Assembly: GCA_001899715.1 (NCBI GenBank)
Contig: MKWI01000023.1
Span: 1 to 64,000 of the forward strand
Length of the DNA stretch: 64,000 nt
Source of the DNA: Sphingobium sp. 66-54
GTDB taxonomy: Bacteria > Pseudomonadota > Alphaproteobacteria > Sphingomonadales > Sphingomonadaceae
Direction of reading: 5' to 3'
The position numbers and the translations under genes are program-made. The notes beneath the pieces are model-generated. The model was not told the origin of the DNA. It saw only the letters and a list, made by a program, of their open reading frames with translations, and made no database searches. Numbering within the stretch: the first letter of the stretch is position 1; every line of letters starts with the position of its first letter. This document shows, piece by piece, positions 42,189 to 53,476 of the stretch.

Positions 42189-43652
42189 ATGCTGACCACC
42201 AATCCGTTTGACGATGACAAGCTGCGCGAGGAGTGCGGCATTTTCGGCGTTCATGGCGCCGCGACAGCCTCTGCCATGGTCGCCCTCGGGCTGCACGCCT
42301 TGCAGCATCGCGGGCAGGAAGCCGCAGGAATCACCAGTTGGGACGGCAAGGAGTTCCACACGCACCGGGCGATGGGCCATGTCGCCGGCAATTTCGACAA
42401 TGACGAGATCATCCGCATGCTATCAGGCAGCGTCGCCTGTGGCCATGTGCGTTACTCGACGACCGGTGAGACGGCGCTGCGCAATGTGCAGCCGCTCTAT
42501 GCCGATCTCTCTTCCGGCGGCTTCGCCATTGCCCACAACGGCAACATCTCCAACGCGCTCAACCTGCGCAAGCGGCTGGTACGCGATGGGGCAATCTTCC
42601 AGTCGACCAGCGACACGGAAGTCATCATCCACCTGCTCGCCAAGTCGCGCTACCGCACCCTGCTGGATCGGTTCATCGACGCGCTGAAGCAGGTCGAGGG
42701 CGCCTATTCGCTCATCTGTCTCACCCCTGAAGGGCTGATCGCCTGCCGCGATCCGCTCGGCATCCGCCCGCTCGTTATGGGAAGGATCGGCGACGCGATC
42801 ATCTTTGCGTCGGAAACCGTCGCGTTCGATGTAGTCGGCGCGGAATATATCCGCTCGGTCGAGCCGGGTGAGTTGATCGTGGTAGCGCAGGACGGCGAGA
42901 TCCGTTCGCACCGCCCCTTCGGCGACACACCGCACCCCCGCCCGTGTATCTTCGAGCATGTCTATTTCTCGCGGCCCGATTCAATCGTCGACGGCCACAG
43001 CGTCTATCAGGTGCGCAAGGCGATCGGCGCCCAGCTCGCCATTGAAGGGCCGGTCGAGGCCGATCTCGTCATCCCGGTGCCGGACAGCGGTGTGCCCGCC
43101 GCCATCGGCTTCGCCCAGCAATCGGGCACGCCGTTCGAGTTGGGTATCATCCGCTCGCATTATGTCGGCCGCACCTTCATCCAGCCCGGCGACAAGGTTC
43201 GCCACCTCGGCGTCAAATTAAAGCACAACGCCAACCGCGCGCTGATTGCCGGCAAGAAGGTCGTGCTGATCGACGATTCGATCGTCCGCGGCACCACCTC
43301 GCTCAAGATCGTGCAGATGATGCGCGACGCCGGCGCTAAGGAGGTGCACATGCGCATCGCCAGTCCGCCGACGCGGCATAGCTGCTTCTACGGGGTCGAC
43401 ACGCCCGAGCGCGGCAAGCTGCTCGCCCACAAGATGGACGTCGCGCAGATGTGCGCGTTTATTCATGCCGACAGCCTCTCCTTCGTTTCCATCGAGGGGC
43501 TCTACAAGGCCATCGGCGAGAGCCGCCGCAACGACGGCATTCCGCAATATTGCGATGCCTGCTTTACTGGCGACTACCCAACCACCCTCACCGATTTCGA
43601 CGACACGGCGCAGGTGAACCAGCTCGAACTGCTGCACGAGCGCGTCGTCTGA
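42189..43652 (+). CDS. purF: amidophosphoribosyltransferase
   Basis: REECGIFGVHGA Ntn Cys; VVLIDDSIVRGTTS PRPP motif. Confidence 0.97.
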   Translation: MLTTNPFDDDKLREECGIFGVHGAATASAMVALGLHALQHRGQEAAGITSWDGKEFHTHRAMGHVAGNFDNDEIIRMLSGSVACGHVRYSTTGETALRNVQPLYADLSSGGFAIAHNGNISNALNLRKRLVRDGAIFQSTSDTEVIIHLLAKSRYRTLLDRFIDALKQVEGAYSLICLTPEGLIACRDPLGIRPLVMGRIGDAIIFASETVAFDVVGAEYIRSVEPGELIVVAQDGEIRSHRPFGDTPHPRPCIFEHVYFSRPDSIVDGHSVYQVRKAIGAQLAIEGPVEADLVIPVPDSGVPAAIGFAQQSGTPFELGIIRSHYVGRTFIQPGDKVRHLGVKLKHNANRALIAGKKVVLIDDSIVRGTTSLKIVQMMRDAGAKEVHMRIASPPTRHSCFYGVDTPERGKLLAHKMDVAQMCAFIHADSLSFVSIEGLYKAIGESRRNDGIPQYCDACFTGDYPTTLTDFDDTAQVNQLELLHERVV

Positions 43653-43668
43653 CCTAAAACGGACATCC

Positions 43669-44400
43669 ATGACCAATCAGGACAACAAGGCCCGGCCGCT
43701 CGCCGGACGGATCGCCCTCGTGACCGGCGCCAGTCGTGGTATCGGCGCGGCCACGGCCCAGGCGCTGGCGCAGGACGGCGCACATGTCGTGCTTGTCGCC
43801 CGCACCGTGCCCGATCTCGAAGCGGTGGAGGACGCCATCCACACCGCCGGCGGCAGCGCGACCATCGCCCCGCTCGATCTGACCGACGGCGAGAGCATCG
43901 GCCGGCTCGCGCAGGCCATCGGCGGCCGGTGGAACGCGCTTGATATCCTGGTGCTCAACGCCGCCACGCTCGGCACGCTGGCCGCCGTGCCGGCCATCGA
44001 TAGCAAGGAGTTCGCCCGCCTTCTCACGCTGAACATCGCGGCCCCGCAAGCGCTGATCGCGGCGTTCGATCCGATGCTGCGGGCCAGCAAGGATGCGCGC
44101 GTGGTGGCGCTCACCAGCGGCGTAGCGGCGGCCAACCCGCGTGCTTATTGGGGTGCCTATGGCGCCTCCAAGGCCGCGCTGGAGGTGCTCGTTGCCGCCT
44201 ATGGCCAGGAAGTACGCAATGTGAGCGCGATCCGCACCCACATCGTCGAGCCCGGCGCCACCCGCACCACCATGCGCGCCCGCGCCTATCCGGGCGAGGA
44301 CCCGGCCACGCTCAAGACGCCGGACATCGTCGGCCGCGCCATCGCCGACCTGATCGTCCGCGACGTCCCCGACGGCGAACGGCTGGTGCTGCCGAAGTAA
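43669..44400 (+). CDS. SDR family NAD(P)-dependent oxidoreductase
   Basis: IALVTGASRGIGAATAQALA; YGASKAAL. Confidence 0.92.
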   Translation: MTNQDNKARPLAGRIALVTGASRGIGAATAQALAQDGAHVVLVARTVPDLEAVEDAIHTAGGSATIAPLDLTDGESIGRLAQAIGGRWNALDILVLNAATLGTLAAVPAIDSKEFARLLTLNIAAPQALIAAFDPMLRASKDARVVALTSGVAAANPRAYWGAYGASKAALEVLVAAYGQEVRNVSAIRTHIVEPGATRTTMRARAYPGEDPATLKTPDIVGRAIADLIVRDVPDGERLVLPK

Positions 44401-44563
44401 TGCAAGGGCGCGCTGGTCCGGACTTGGGGCCACCCGATGAGTAGATAAGCAGCCCGTCCGGCCAGAAAGCCAAAACACGAAGCATACTCGGTATCATCAG
44501 CGCACATCGCCGCTGAAACAATCGCCGATCAAAAGGACCAACTCCGCCTATTTGGAAGCCAGT

Positions 44564-44583
44564 GCTCCTGCGCAGGCAGGAGC
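44564..44583. repeat. short palindromic intergenic repeat (GCTCCTGC-GCAG-GCAGGAGC)
   Basis: Perfect 8-bp stem. Confidence 0.6.
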
Positions 44584-44672
44584 CCTAAGCGGCGAGGCCC
44601 GGCGGCTGGCCCCCGGACTCCTGCCTTCGCAAGAGAACATATTTCCCCAAAAGGACAGTTCCCGCCCTCTCG

Positions 44673-44702
44673 TTCATATCGAGCAAAGTCGAGACACGGC
44701 TA
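44673..44702. repeat. dispersed intergenic repeat copy (TCATATCGAGCAAAGTCGAGACAC)
   Basis: Similar to TTCGTGTCGAGCGAAGTCGGGATGCC at 27837-27862. Confidence 0.45.
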
Positions 44703-44766
44703 GAGCAGATCGAGATCAAACTAACCCGAGGGACCAAGTTTTCTTCGATCTACAGGAAAATAAGGA

Positions 44767-44796
44767 CGGCCCATCGACAAGCTCAGAGCAAACGAG
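44767..44796. repeat. dispersed intergenic repeat copy (GACGGCCCATCGACAAGCTCAGAGCAAACGAG)
   Basis: Same family as 27743-27772. Confidence 0.45.
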
Positions 44797-44929
44797 CGAG
44801 AGTGTGTCCGTCCGTCCAAAACCCACCTCGAGGAGCCCCGGTCGTGACGATTCGAGGCAGGCGCATCGCCTAGCTCGGCGAGCGCCCATACGGAAAAGAA
44901 AGACCCACCCCCCGAACCTAAACCTCAGG

Positions 44930-46054
44930 TCAATCCTTCAAGCCGTCCCACATTTCCTTGATCTTACCGAAGAAACCGCTCGACGCCGGGCACTCCTCCC
45001 CCGTCTCGGTGGCACGGAATTCCTCCAGTAACTCGCGCTGGCGGGCGCTGAGCCGCGTGGGCGTCTCCACCTCGATCTGGATCACCAGATCGCCCTTCCC
45101 ACGCCCGTTGAGCACCGGCATGCCGGCGGCGCGCTGGCGCAACTGCTTGCCCGACTGGATACCGGAAGGGATACGGATTTCATGCCCTGCCCCGTCGAGG
45201 CCCGGCACGTTGATCGTCCCACCCAAAGCCGCCAGCGTAAAGCTGATCGGCACGCGGCAGAACAGGTTGGTACCCTCGCGCTCAAAGAGCGCATGCCGCC
45301 GCACGTGCAGAAAAATGTAAAGGTCGCCCGCCGGCGCGCCGCGCGGTCCTGCCTCACCCTGTCCGCTCAACCGGATGCGCGTACCCTCGTCCACCCCCGG
45401 CGGGATAGAGACGTCGAGCGAGCGCTCCTTGTCGACGCGCCCTTCGCCCCTGCACGCGCGGCACGGCGACTTGATGCGCTGGCCGGCGCCATGGCAGCTC
45501 GGGCAGGTCCGCTCGATAACGAAGAAGCCCTGCTGCGCCCGCACCTTGCCATGACCGGCGCAGGTCGGGCATGTCTCGACTGTCGTCCCCGGCTCCGCGC
45601 CGCTGCCGTCGCAGCTTTCGCACGGTGCCGCGACGTCGATGCGGATCGTCGTCTCGCGGCCGTGGAAGGCGTCCTCCAGGCTGATTTCCAGATCATAGCG
45701 CAGGTCGGCGCCGCGCTGGGCCTGTTGCTGCCCGCCACCGGCAAAGCCGCCGCCGAAAATGGTCTCGAAAATATCGCTGAAGTCGGAGAAACCCGCGCCA
45801 CCTGCCCCACCACCATTCATCCCCTGCTGGAAAGCGGCGTGGCCATAGCGGTCATAGGCCGCGCGCTTCTGCGGGTCCTTCAGGCAGTCATAGGCTTCGC
45901 TGACCGATTTGAACCTGGCCTCGCTCTCCTTGCAACCCGGATTACGGTCCGGGTGGTAGCGCATGGCCATGCGGCGATAGGCGGATTTGATGGTGTTCGC
46001 GTCAGCCGTCCGCTCGATTTCGAGCAACTCGTAATAGTCTGTCTGGCTACTCAT
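44930..46054 (-). CDS. dnaJ: molecular chaperone DnaJ
   Basis: J domain YHPDRNPG; four CxxCxGxG-type zinc motifs. Confidence 0.97.
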   Translation of the reverse strand: MSSQTDYYELLEIERTADANTIKSAYRRMAMRYHPDRNPGCKESEARFKSVSEAYDCLKDPQKRAAYDRYGHAAFQQGMNGGGAGGAGFSDFSDIFETIFGGGFAGGGQQQAQRGADLRYDLEISLEDAFHGRETTIRIDVAAPCESCDGSGAEPGTTVETCPTCAGHGKVRAQQGFFVIERTCPSCHGAGQRIKSPCRACRGEGRVDKERSLDVSIPPGVDEGTRIRLSGQGEAGPRGAPAGDLYIFLHVRRHALFEREGTNLFCRVPISFTLAALGGTINVPGLDGAGHEIRIPSGIQSGKQLRQRAAGMPVLNGRGKGDLVIQIEVETPTRLSARQRELLEEFRATETGEECPASSGFFGKIKEMWDGLKD

Positions 46055-46074
46055 GCCCCGCAGCAGCTCCCCGT

Positions 46075-46110
46075 CCGGGTCCGGTCAGGCGCTCGCCCGG
46101 CCGGACCCGG
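46075..46110 (-). promoter_or_regulatory. intercistronic dnaK-dnaJ stem-loop
   Basis: Perfect 10-bp arms CCGGGTCCGG / CCGGACCCGG with GGCG/CGCC inside the loop; no T-run, so not a classical terminator. Confidence 0.6.
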
Positions 46111-46121
46111 CTTTCCCGTTC

Positions 46122-48026
<1,905 letters not shown>

Positions 48027-48114
48027 CATAATCGTCCTCTTCAACCCCAGATAAGTTCAGCAGGTCCACCCTCCGGGCCGCGTTTGACGCCGACCCGGAA
48101 TGATGTGTCGCTGG

Positions 48115-48145
48115 CGGATATAAGACGGCTTTCGCTTGGCACAAG
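48115..48145 (-). promoter_or_regulatory. RpoH-type heat-shock promoter upstream of dnaK
   Basis: Minus strand CTTG-N17-CTTATATCCG matches the alphaproteobacterial heat-shock consensus CTTG-N17/18-CYTATNTNNG. Confidence 0.65.
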
Positions 48146-48202
48146 TCAAAGCGGGGCCTAGAAAGTGGGAGATTTGATGACGTTCGAGACGGGAGGGTCT
48201 CC

Positions 48203-48700
48203 ATGCACCTGGCATTTCCCCTCGCCGCGTCCACTGCGGCGCTGCTGGCACTCGCGGGATGCGGCGATCCCCAGCCGCTCTATGTGGACGGCGGCTATGT
48301 GCGTCTCAACGCCAATCCGTCCGGCCCTTCAGCGGCTTATTTCACCATTCACGGCGGCGACAAACCCGTGGTCCTGCGCGACATCACCACCGATGCCGCC
48401 GTCCGGCTGGAGATGCATGAGAGCAAGACGCAGAACGGCATGGCGTCGATGGAGGAGATCGACACGGTCGACGTGCCGGCAGGCGAAAAAATCACCTTCG
48501 CACCGGGCGGCAAGCACATCATGCTCTGGCAGATCAATCCCCAGGCCGTGGCGGCGGGCAAGATGACCTTCACCTTCATCTTCTCCAACGGCGACCGCAT
48601 CCTCGCCGACGCCGTGATCGAAAATCCGGACGGCAGCGCATCCGCCGCCGGCAATACAACGGCCGCCAACGCCGCCGCGGACGAGCACGCGGGACATTAG
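48203..48700 (+). CDS. copper chaperone PCu(A)C family protein
   Basis: Lipoprotein-like leader; MHESKTQNGMASMEEID... ; GGKHIMLWQIN. Confidence 0.9.
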   Translation: MHLAFPLAASTAALLALAGCGDPQPLYVDGGYVRLNANPSGPSAAYFTIHGGDKPVVLRDITTDAAVRLEMHESKTQNGMASMEEIDTVDVPAGEKITFAPGGKHIMLWQINPQAVAAGKMTFTFIFSNGDRILADAVIENPDGSASAAGNTTAANAAADEHAGH

Positions 48701-48943
48701 GCCCCACAGTATTGGACGGCGCCGCGACAGGCCGGCATGCTTGGCCGCATCAGCGCTTCGCCCTGCCGACACGGACAGGCGCGGGCCGATAATCTGCCCA
48801 CCTCCAATGCCGGCACCGGCAAGGGGCTGGAAGTAGTCCCCTCATCACCCGCCAAGTCTTCTGGAGAAACGGCGCATCATTTATTATTGACGATCCCGCT
48901 CAATCATTCGACGATGCTCACCAGGCTTGCGAAGGGGTGCGCC

Positions 48944-51229
48944 ATGCCGACGAAGATGAGGACGGGGCCTGTCGAAAACCTGTCGCATTGGTGGCGCCGG
49001 GCAGTGATTATCACCATGGTGCTGGGCTTCAGCGTGCTCGGCCTGCTGATGGTAAAGACCTACACCAACGCGCCGCCCGTCCCTGAGCGAGTCGTCGACT
49101 CGGGTGGGCAGTCCGTTTTCAGCGGTGCCGATATTCGCGGCGGCCAACAGGTTTTCCTCAAATACGGCCTCATGAACAACGGCTCCATCTGGGGGCACGG
49201 CGGCTATCTCGGGCCGGATTTCAGCGCATCCTATCTCCACGCCTGGGCGCTCGCTGTCGCGGACGAACGCGCCCAGGCCCGCTTCGGCAAGACCTACGAG
49301 GCGCTAACACCGGCCGACCGTGCCGCCATCGACGGCGAGGTGGCGCTACAACTGCGCGTCAACCGCTACGATCCGGCGACGGCCACCCTCGCCCTACCGC
49401 CAGCCGGCGTCGCCGCCTTCGAGCAGCAGCAGCGCCGCTGGGCCAGCTATTTCGAGCATCCGGAGCGTAACGGCGGTCTCGCCCCCGGCCTCATCACCGA
49501 CAAGGGCGAACTGCGCCAGTTGACCGCCTTCTTCGCCTGGGCGGCCTGGGCTTCGGTTGCGGAACGGCCGGGCACGGGCCACTCCTACACGAACAATTTC
49601 CCCTATGATCCGCTTGCGGGCAATCGCCCGACCGGCGCGGCGCTCATCTGGAGCGCGCTCAGCTTTATCGCCCTGCTCGGCGGCACCGCGCTGGCGCTGC
49701 TCGCTTTCGGCCGGTTCGATTATCTGGGATGGCATGGGACGCCCGAGCCCATGGAGAAGTGGGTCATCAGCGACGCGCAGCGCGCCACGGTCAAATATAT
49801 GGGCGTGGCCGCCCTCCTCCTGCTCGGCCAGGTGTTCTTCGGCGCGGCGATCGCCCATTATCGGGCGGATCCCGGTGATTTCTACGGCTTCGACCTCGCC
49901 TCCTGGTTCCCCAGCAACCTGCTGCGGACCTGGCATCTGCAATCGGCGCTGTTCTGGATCGCCACCAGCTTCGTCGCGGGCGCCCTGTTCGTCGCGGAGT
50001 TGATCGGCGGCAAGACGCCGCCCCACCAGCGCCTCGCCATCCACCTGCTGTTCGGCGCCTTTGCGATCGTCATCGTGGGCAGCATGCTGGGCGAGTGGGT
50101 GGGCATCCTGCAATGGCTGCCGCGCTCGTGGTTCTGGTTCGGCAATCAGGGCTGGGAATTTCTTGAGTTGGGCCGGTTCTGGCAATTGCTGATGATCGTC
50201 GGCCTGTGCATCTGGTTCGGCCTCTTGTGGCGAGCCGTAGCCCCCGCGTTGCGTAATCCCGAGCGCAAGTCCTTCGCCCGGTTCTTCCTGCTAGCCGGCT
50301 TCGCCATCCCGATGTTTTATCTGCCGGCGCTCTTCTTCGGGTCCGAGACCAATTACACCATTGTCGACGCGTGGCGCTTCTGGATCATCCATCTGTGGGT
50401 GGAAGGTTTCTTCGAATTCTTCGTCACCGTCATCGTCGCCATCCTGTTCTTCAAGATGGGGCTCGTGCATCGGCTGACCGCACTGCGGACCATCTACCTC
50501 GACGCCATTCTCTATTTCGGCGGCGGCCTGATCGGCACCGGCCACCATTGGTATTGGACCGGCCAGACCGAGGCCAATATGGCGCTCTCGGCAGTTTTCT
50601 CAGCGTTGGAAGTCGTACCGTTGACGATGATTACGCTGGATGCCTGGTCGTTCGTCCGCACGACGAAAGGCAAGGAATCCATCGTCGAGCGCCACCGCTG
50701 GACCTTCCTGTTCATCATGGCGGTCGGCTTCTGGAACTTCCTCGGCGCCGGGGTGTTCGGCTTCCTCATCAACACGCCCATCGTCAGCTATTACGAGGTG
50801 GGGACAATCCTCACGCCCAATCACGGCCACGCCGCGCTGATGGGCGTGTTCGGCATGCTCGGCATCGGGCTGATGGTGTTCGTCCTGCGGGAGTCTGTCC
50901 AGGAGGCGGTCTGGCAAAGAATCTCGCGGTTGATCGCCATTGCCTTCTGGGGCTTGAATATCGGCCTCGCCCTGATGATCCTGCTCAGCCTGCTGCCGGG
51001 CGGCCTGCTCCAACTGCACGCTGTGATCGAGAACGGATACTGGTATGCGCGCGAGTTGGACTTCACCGGCCAGCGGCTACCGCGCCTGCTGGAATGGCTG
51101 CGCATGCCGGGCGATCTCATCTTCATGTTCGCGGGCGTCCTGCCCCTGGTCGTGGCGGTAGCGTGGGGCTATGCCAGCCTCTGGCGCGGTCCCTCGCCCC
51201 AAACGGACCTGGCGGCCGGGCAACGCTGA
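48944..51229 (+). CDS. norZ: quinol-dependent nitric oxide reductase, single-subunit (qNOR)
   Basis: N-terminal GGQQVFLKYGLMNNGSIWGHGGYLGPDFSA; GTGHHWYWTGQ heme-copper oxidase-type motif; exact start ambiguous (48914 also possible). Confidence 0.93.
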   Translation: MPTKMRTGPVENLSHWWRRAVIITMVLGFSVLGLLMVKTYTNAPPVPERVVDSGGQSVFSGADIRGGQQVFLKYGLMNNGSIWGHGGYLGPDFSASYLHAWALAVADERAQARFGKTYEALTPADRAAIDGEVALQLRVNRYDPATATLALPPAGVAAFEQQQRRWASYFEHPERNGGLAPGLITDKGELRQLTAFFAWAAWASVAERPGTGHSYTNNFPYDPLAGNRPTGAALIWSALSFIALLGGTALALLAFGRFDYLGWHGTPEPMEKWVISDAQRATVKYMGVAALLLLGQVFFGAAIAHYRADPGDFYGFDLASWFPSNLLRTWHLQSALFWIATSFVAGALFVAELIGGKTPPHQRLAIHLLFGAFAIVIVGSMLGEWVGILQWLPRSWFWFGNQGWEFLELGRFWQLLMIVGLCIWFGLLWRAVAPALRNPERKSFARFFLLAGFAIPMFYLPALFFGSETNYTIVDAWRFWIIHLWVEGFFEFFVTVIVAILFFKMGLVHRLTALRTIYLDAILYFGGGLIGTGHHWYWTGQTEANMALSAVFSALEVVPLTMITLDAWSFVRTTKGKESIVERHRWTFLFIMAVGFWNFLGAGVFGFLINTPIVSYYEVGTILTPNHGHAALMGVFGMLGIGLMVFVLRESVQEAVWQRISRLIAIAFWGLNIGLALMILLSLLPGGLLQLHAVIENGYWYARELDFTGQRLPRLLEWLRMPGDLIFMFAGVLPLVVAVAWGYASLWRGPSPQTDLAAGQR

Positions 51230-51357
51230 GAGGGGCTCATGACGACGTGCCCATCCGTAGGCGCCGGGGGCTTTGTTGAAGCGTTTGTCGTGCAAACCGA
51301 AATTTAACGCAGTTTAACTCAGAATATCCGCCAGTCTGAAATCGAACGGGGGCCATA

Positions 51358-52053
51358 ATGGGCGGCGTTGTTAATATCATTCTCTACGGACTTATCGGCG
51401 CTCTGGCTATCGGAAGTCTTTGGGGGATATTTCCGTTCGCTGTTTTGGCATTTTTCACCTTCTACGGTGCGGCAGCGCGGGTCGCGAAGGCATCGGATCG
51501 CTTGTCGTCCACATTGATGGAAGATGAAGACCTGCAAGCCGAAGCATTGCAGCATCGCGTATTTGCTCTGTTCCACCGTCGCGCCATCGTCGGAATCACC
51601 AACAGCCGCGTGGTCGTAGTGCAGCGTGGACTCTTGGGCGGGTTCAAGATGCTCGATATTCAATGGAAAGACCTTGAAGACGTGACGCTTGAGGAAAACG
51701 TTCTTCCGTCGCTCTGTGGGTCAAATCTGAAATTCAAGCATTCCAACAAGGGCACAGCGCAAATCGAAGTGAAAGGCGTCGAAAGTGACGTGGCTTCGGT
51801 CATCTATTCCAAGTCGCAATCGCAGGAACAGGCTTGGGAGGAAAAGCGCCGCATTCGTCGTATCGAAGAAGTCCGCGCCGCTGCCGGTGGCGTCGTGGTC
51901 AACAGCGGCCCCGTGCCCGTCGCCGCCTCACAGGGCGCAGGCGGCAACCGCATGTTGGAGGAAATCACAAAGGCGAAGGCTTTGCTCGACGCGGGCGCGA
52001 TCAGCGATGCAGAGTTTCAGGAAATGAAGGCAAAAATCCTCGCCGCAGCTTAA
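51358..52053 (+). CDS. PH-domain-like protein with C-terminal SHOCT domain
   Basis: C-terminal EEITKAKALLDAGAISDAEFQEMKAKILA is SHOCT-like; N-terminal TM helices. Confidence 0.75.
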   Translation: MGGVVNIILYGLIGALAIGSLWGIFPFAVLAFFTFYGAAARVAKASDRLSSTLMEDEDLQAEALQHRVFALFHRRAIVGITNSRVVVVQRGLLGGFKMLDIQWKDLEDVTLEENVLPSLCGSNLKFKHSNKGTAQIEVKGVESDVASVIYSKSQSQEQAWEEKRRIRRIEEVRAAAGGVVVNSGPVPVAASQGAGGNRMLEEITKAKALLDAGAISDAEFQEMKAKILAAA

Positions 52054-52238
52054 CCGCGATCATCGAACCGGCGCATCCTGCACGTCGGTGCGACGACCAT
52101 CGGTGCGGTCATCATTCCCACATGCGGGCACGGTCCTGTTTTCGCCGCGTCCTTTGCAGGCCCTTGTTTTGGAACCAGCCCAACACGGCAAAAGCGCCGC
52201 GCCACTGTTTCAACAGATCAATTTGTCAGGAGAAAAAG

Positions 52239-52313
52239 TGGTGGGCGCGGTAGGGATTGAACCTACGACCCCACCCGTGTGAAGGGTGTGCTCTACCACT
52301 GAGCTACGCGCCC
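52239..52313 (-). tRNA. tRNA-Val(CAC), CCA encoded
   Basis: Cloverleaf GGGCGCG..GAGC..CACCC-TTCACAC-GGGTG..GTAGGTTCAATCCCTAC-CGCGCCC-A-CCA followed by TTTTT. Confidence 0.95.
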
Positions 52314-52458
52314 CGGCGACATGTCGCGGGAGGGAGCGCTTTGGCGAGAGACGCCTCGCCTGTCAAGCCGCTCCCGGCCTCAAATTCGCTCCGGCATGGT
52401 GATCGCCGGAAAAGGTATCGGGGCCGGATCGCGCCGGCCCCGATCATCGGTTCATGAA

Positions 52459-53454
52459 TCAGAAGATGCGGACGGCAACCTCGGCCGGAGCCGCCAGATA
52501 GGCTTCCAGCTCGCTGTCCAGCTTGAGCAGCGTCAGCGAGGCGCCCGCCATTTCGAGCGACGTGCAATATTCGCCGACATAGTTGCGCACCACCGTGTAG
52601 CCGGCCTGCTCGCAGCGTTCGTGCGCATGGGCGTAGAGCACATACAGCTCGCTGATCGGCGTGCCGCCCAGGCCGTTGACCATCAGCGCCACGCGGTCGC
52701 CGGACTTGTAGGGAATGTCCTGCGCCACCGCATCGAACAACTCGTCGACGATCTGGTTGGCGGGATGGATCTTCTCGCGGCGGCGACCCGGCTCGCCATG
52801 GATACCCACGCCGACTTCCATCTCGTCGTCGCCCAGGTCGAAGATCGTCGTACCCTTGGCCGGCGGGATGCAGCTCGTCAGCGCGACGCCCATGGTGCGG
52901 ACGTTGTTGTTCACCTTCTCGGCGATAGCGAGGATCTCGTCGAGGCTCTTGCCCTGCGCGGCGGCCGCGCCGCACGCCTTGATGACGAAGAAGTTGCCCG
53001 CCACGCCGCGACGGCCGACGGTGTAGAGGCTGTCCTTCACCGCCACGTCGTCATTGATGATGAACGACTTGACCTTGATGTCCTCGGCCTCGGCCAGCTC
53101 GATGGCGGTTTCCCACGCCATGCGGTCGCCCTGATAGTTGTTGACGAGCACCAGCACGCCGGCATCGGAGGCGAGCGCCTTGATCGTCTCGTAGCAGGCA
53201 TCGACCGGCGGCGCGGCGAACACCGCACCCTGGCAGGCGCCATCCAGCATGCCCGGCCCCACCGCCATGACGTGCGCGGGCTCATGACCCGAGCCGGAGC
53301 CCTGGATCACCGAGACCTTGTCGGCGACCGGGCGGTCCTTGCGCTTGATCATCTGGAATTCGGGCACGAACTCCAGCAGGTCCGGGTTGGCCAGCACCAC
53401 GCCCTTCATGAACTCAGGCACGAAATTGGCGGGATCGTTGACGAACTTCTTCAT
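52459..53454 (-). CDS. dhaK: dihydroxyacetone kinase subunit DhaK
   Basis: GSGSGHEPAH; substrate-binding His motif MEVGVGIHGEPG. Confidence 0.95.
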   Translation of the reverse strand: MKKFVNDPANFVPEFMKGVVLANPDLLEFVPEFQMIKRKDRPVADKVSVIQGSGSGHEPAHVMAVGPGMLDGACQGAVFAAPPVDACYETIKALASDAGVLVLVNNYQGDRMAWETAIELAEAEDIKVKSFIINDDVAVKDSLYTVGRRGVAGNFFVIKACGAAAAQGKSLDEILAIAEKVNNNVRTMGVALTSCIPPAKGTTIFDLGDDEMEVGVGIHGEPGRRREKIHPANQIVDELFDAVAQDIPYKSGDRVALMVNGLGGTPISELYVLYAHAHERCEQAGYTVVRNYVGEYCTSLEMAGASLTLLKLDSELEAYLAAPAEVAVRIF

Positions 53455-53476
53455 TGGGTTTCCTCCCCTGATGTGT

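Noticed and set aside
48880-48910. FNR/NnrR-like TTGAC...TCAA sequence upstream of norZ
   Set aside because: Half-site spacing does not fit the FNR (TTGAT-N4-ATCAA) or NnrR consensus
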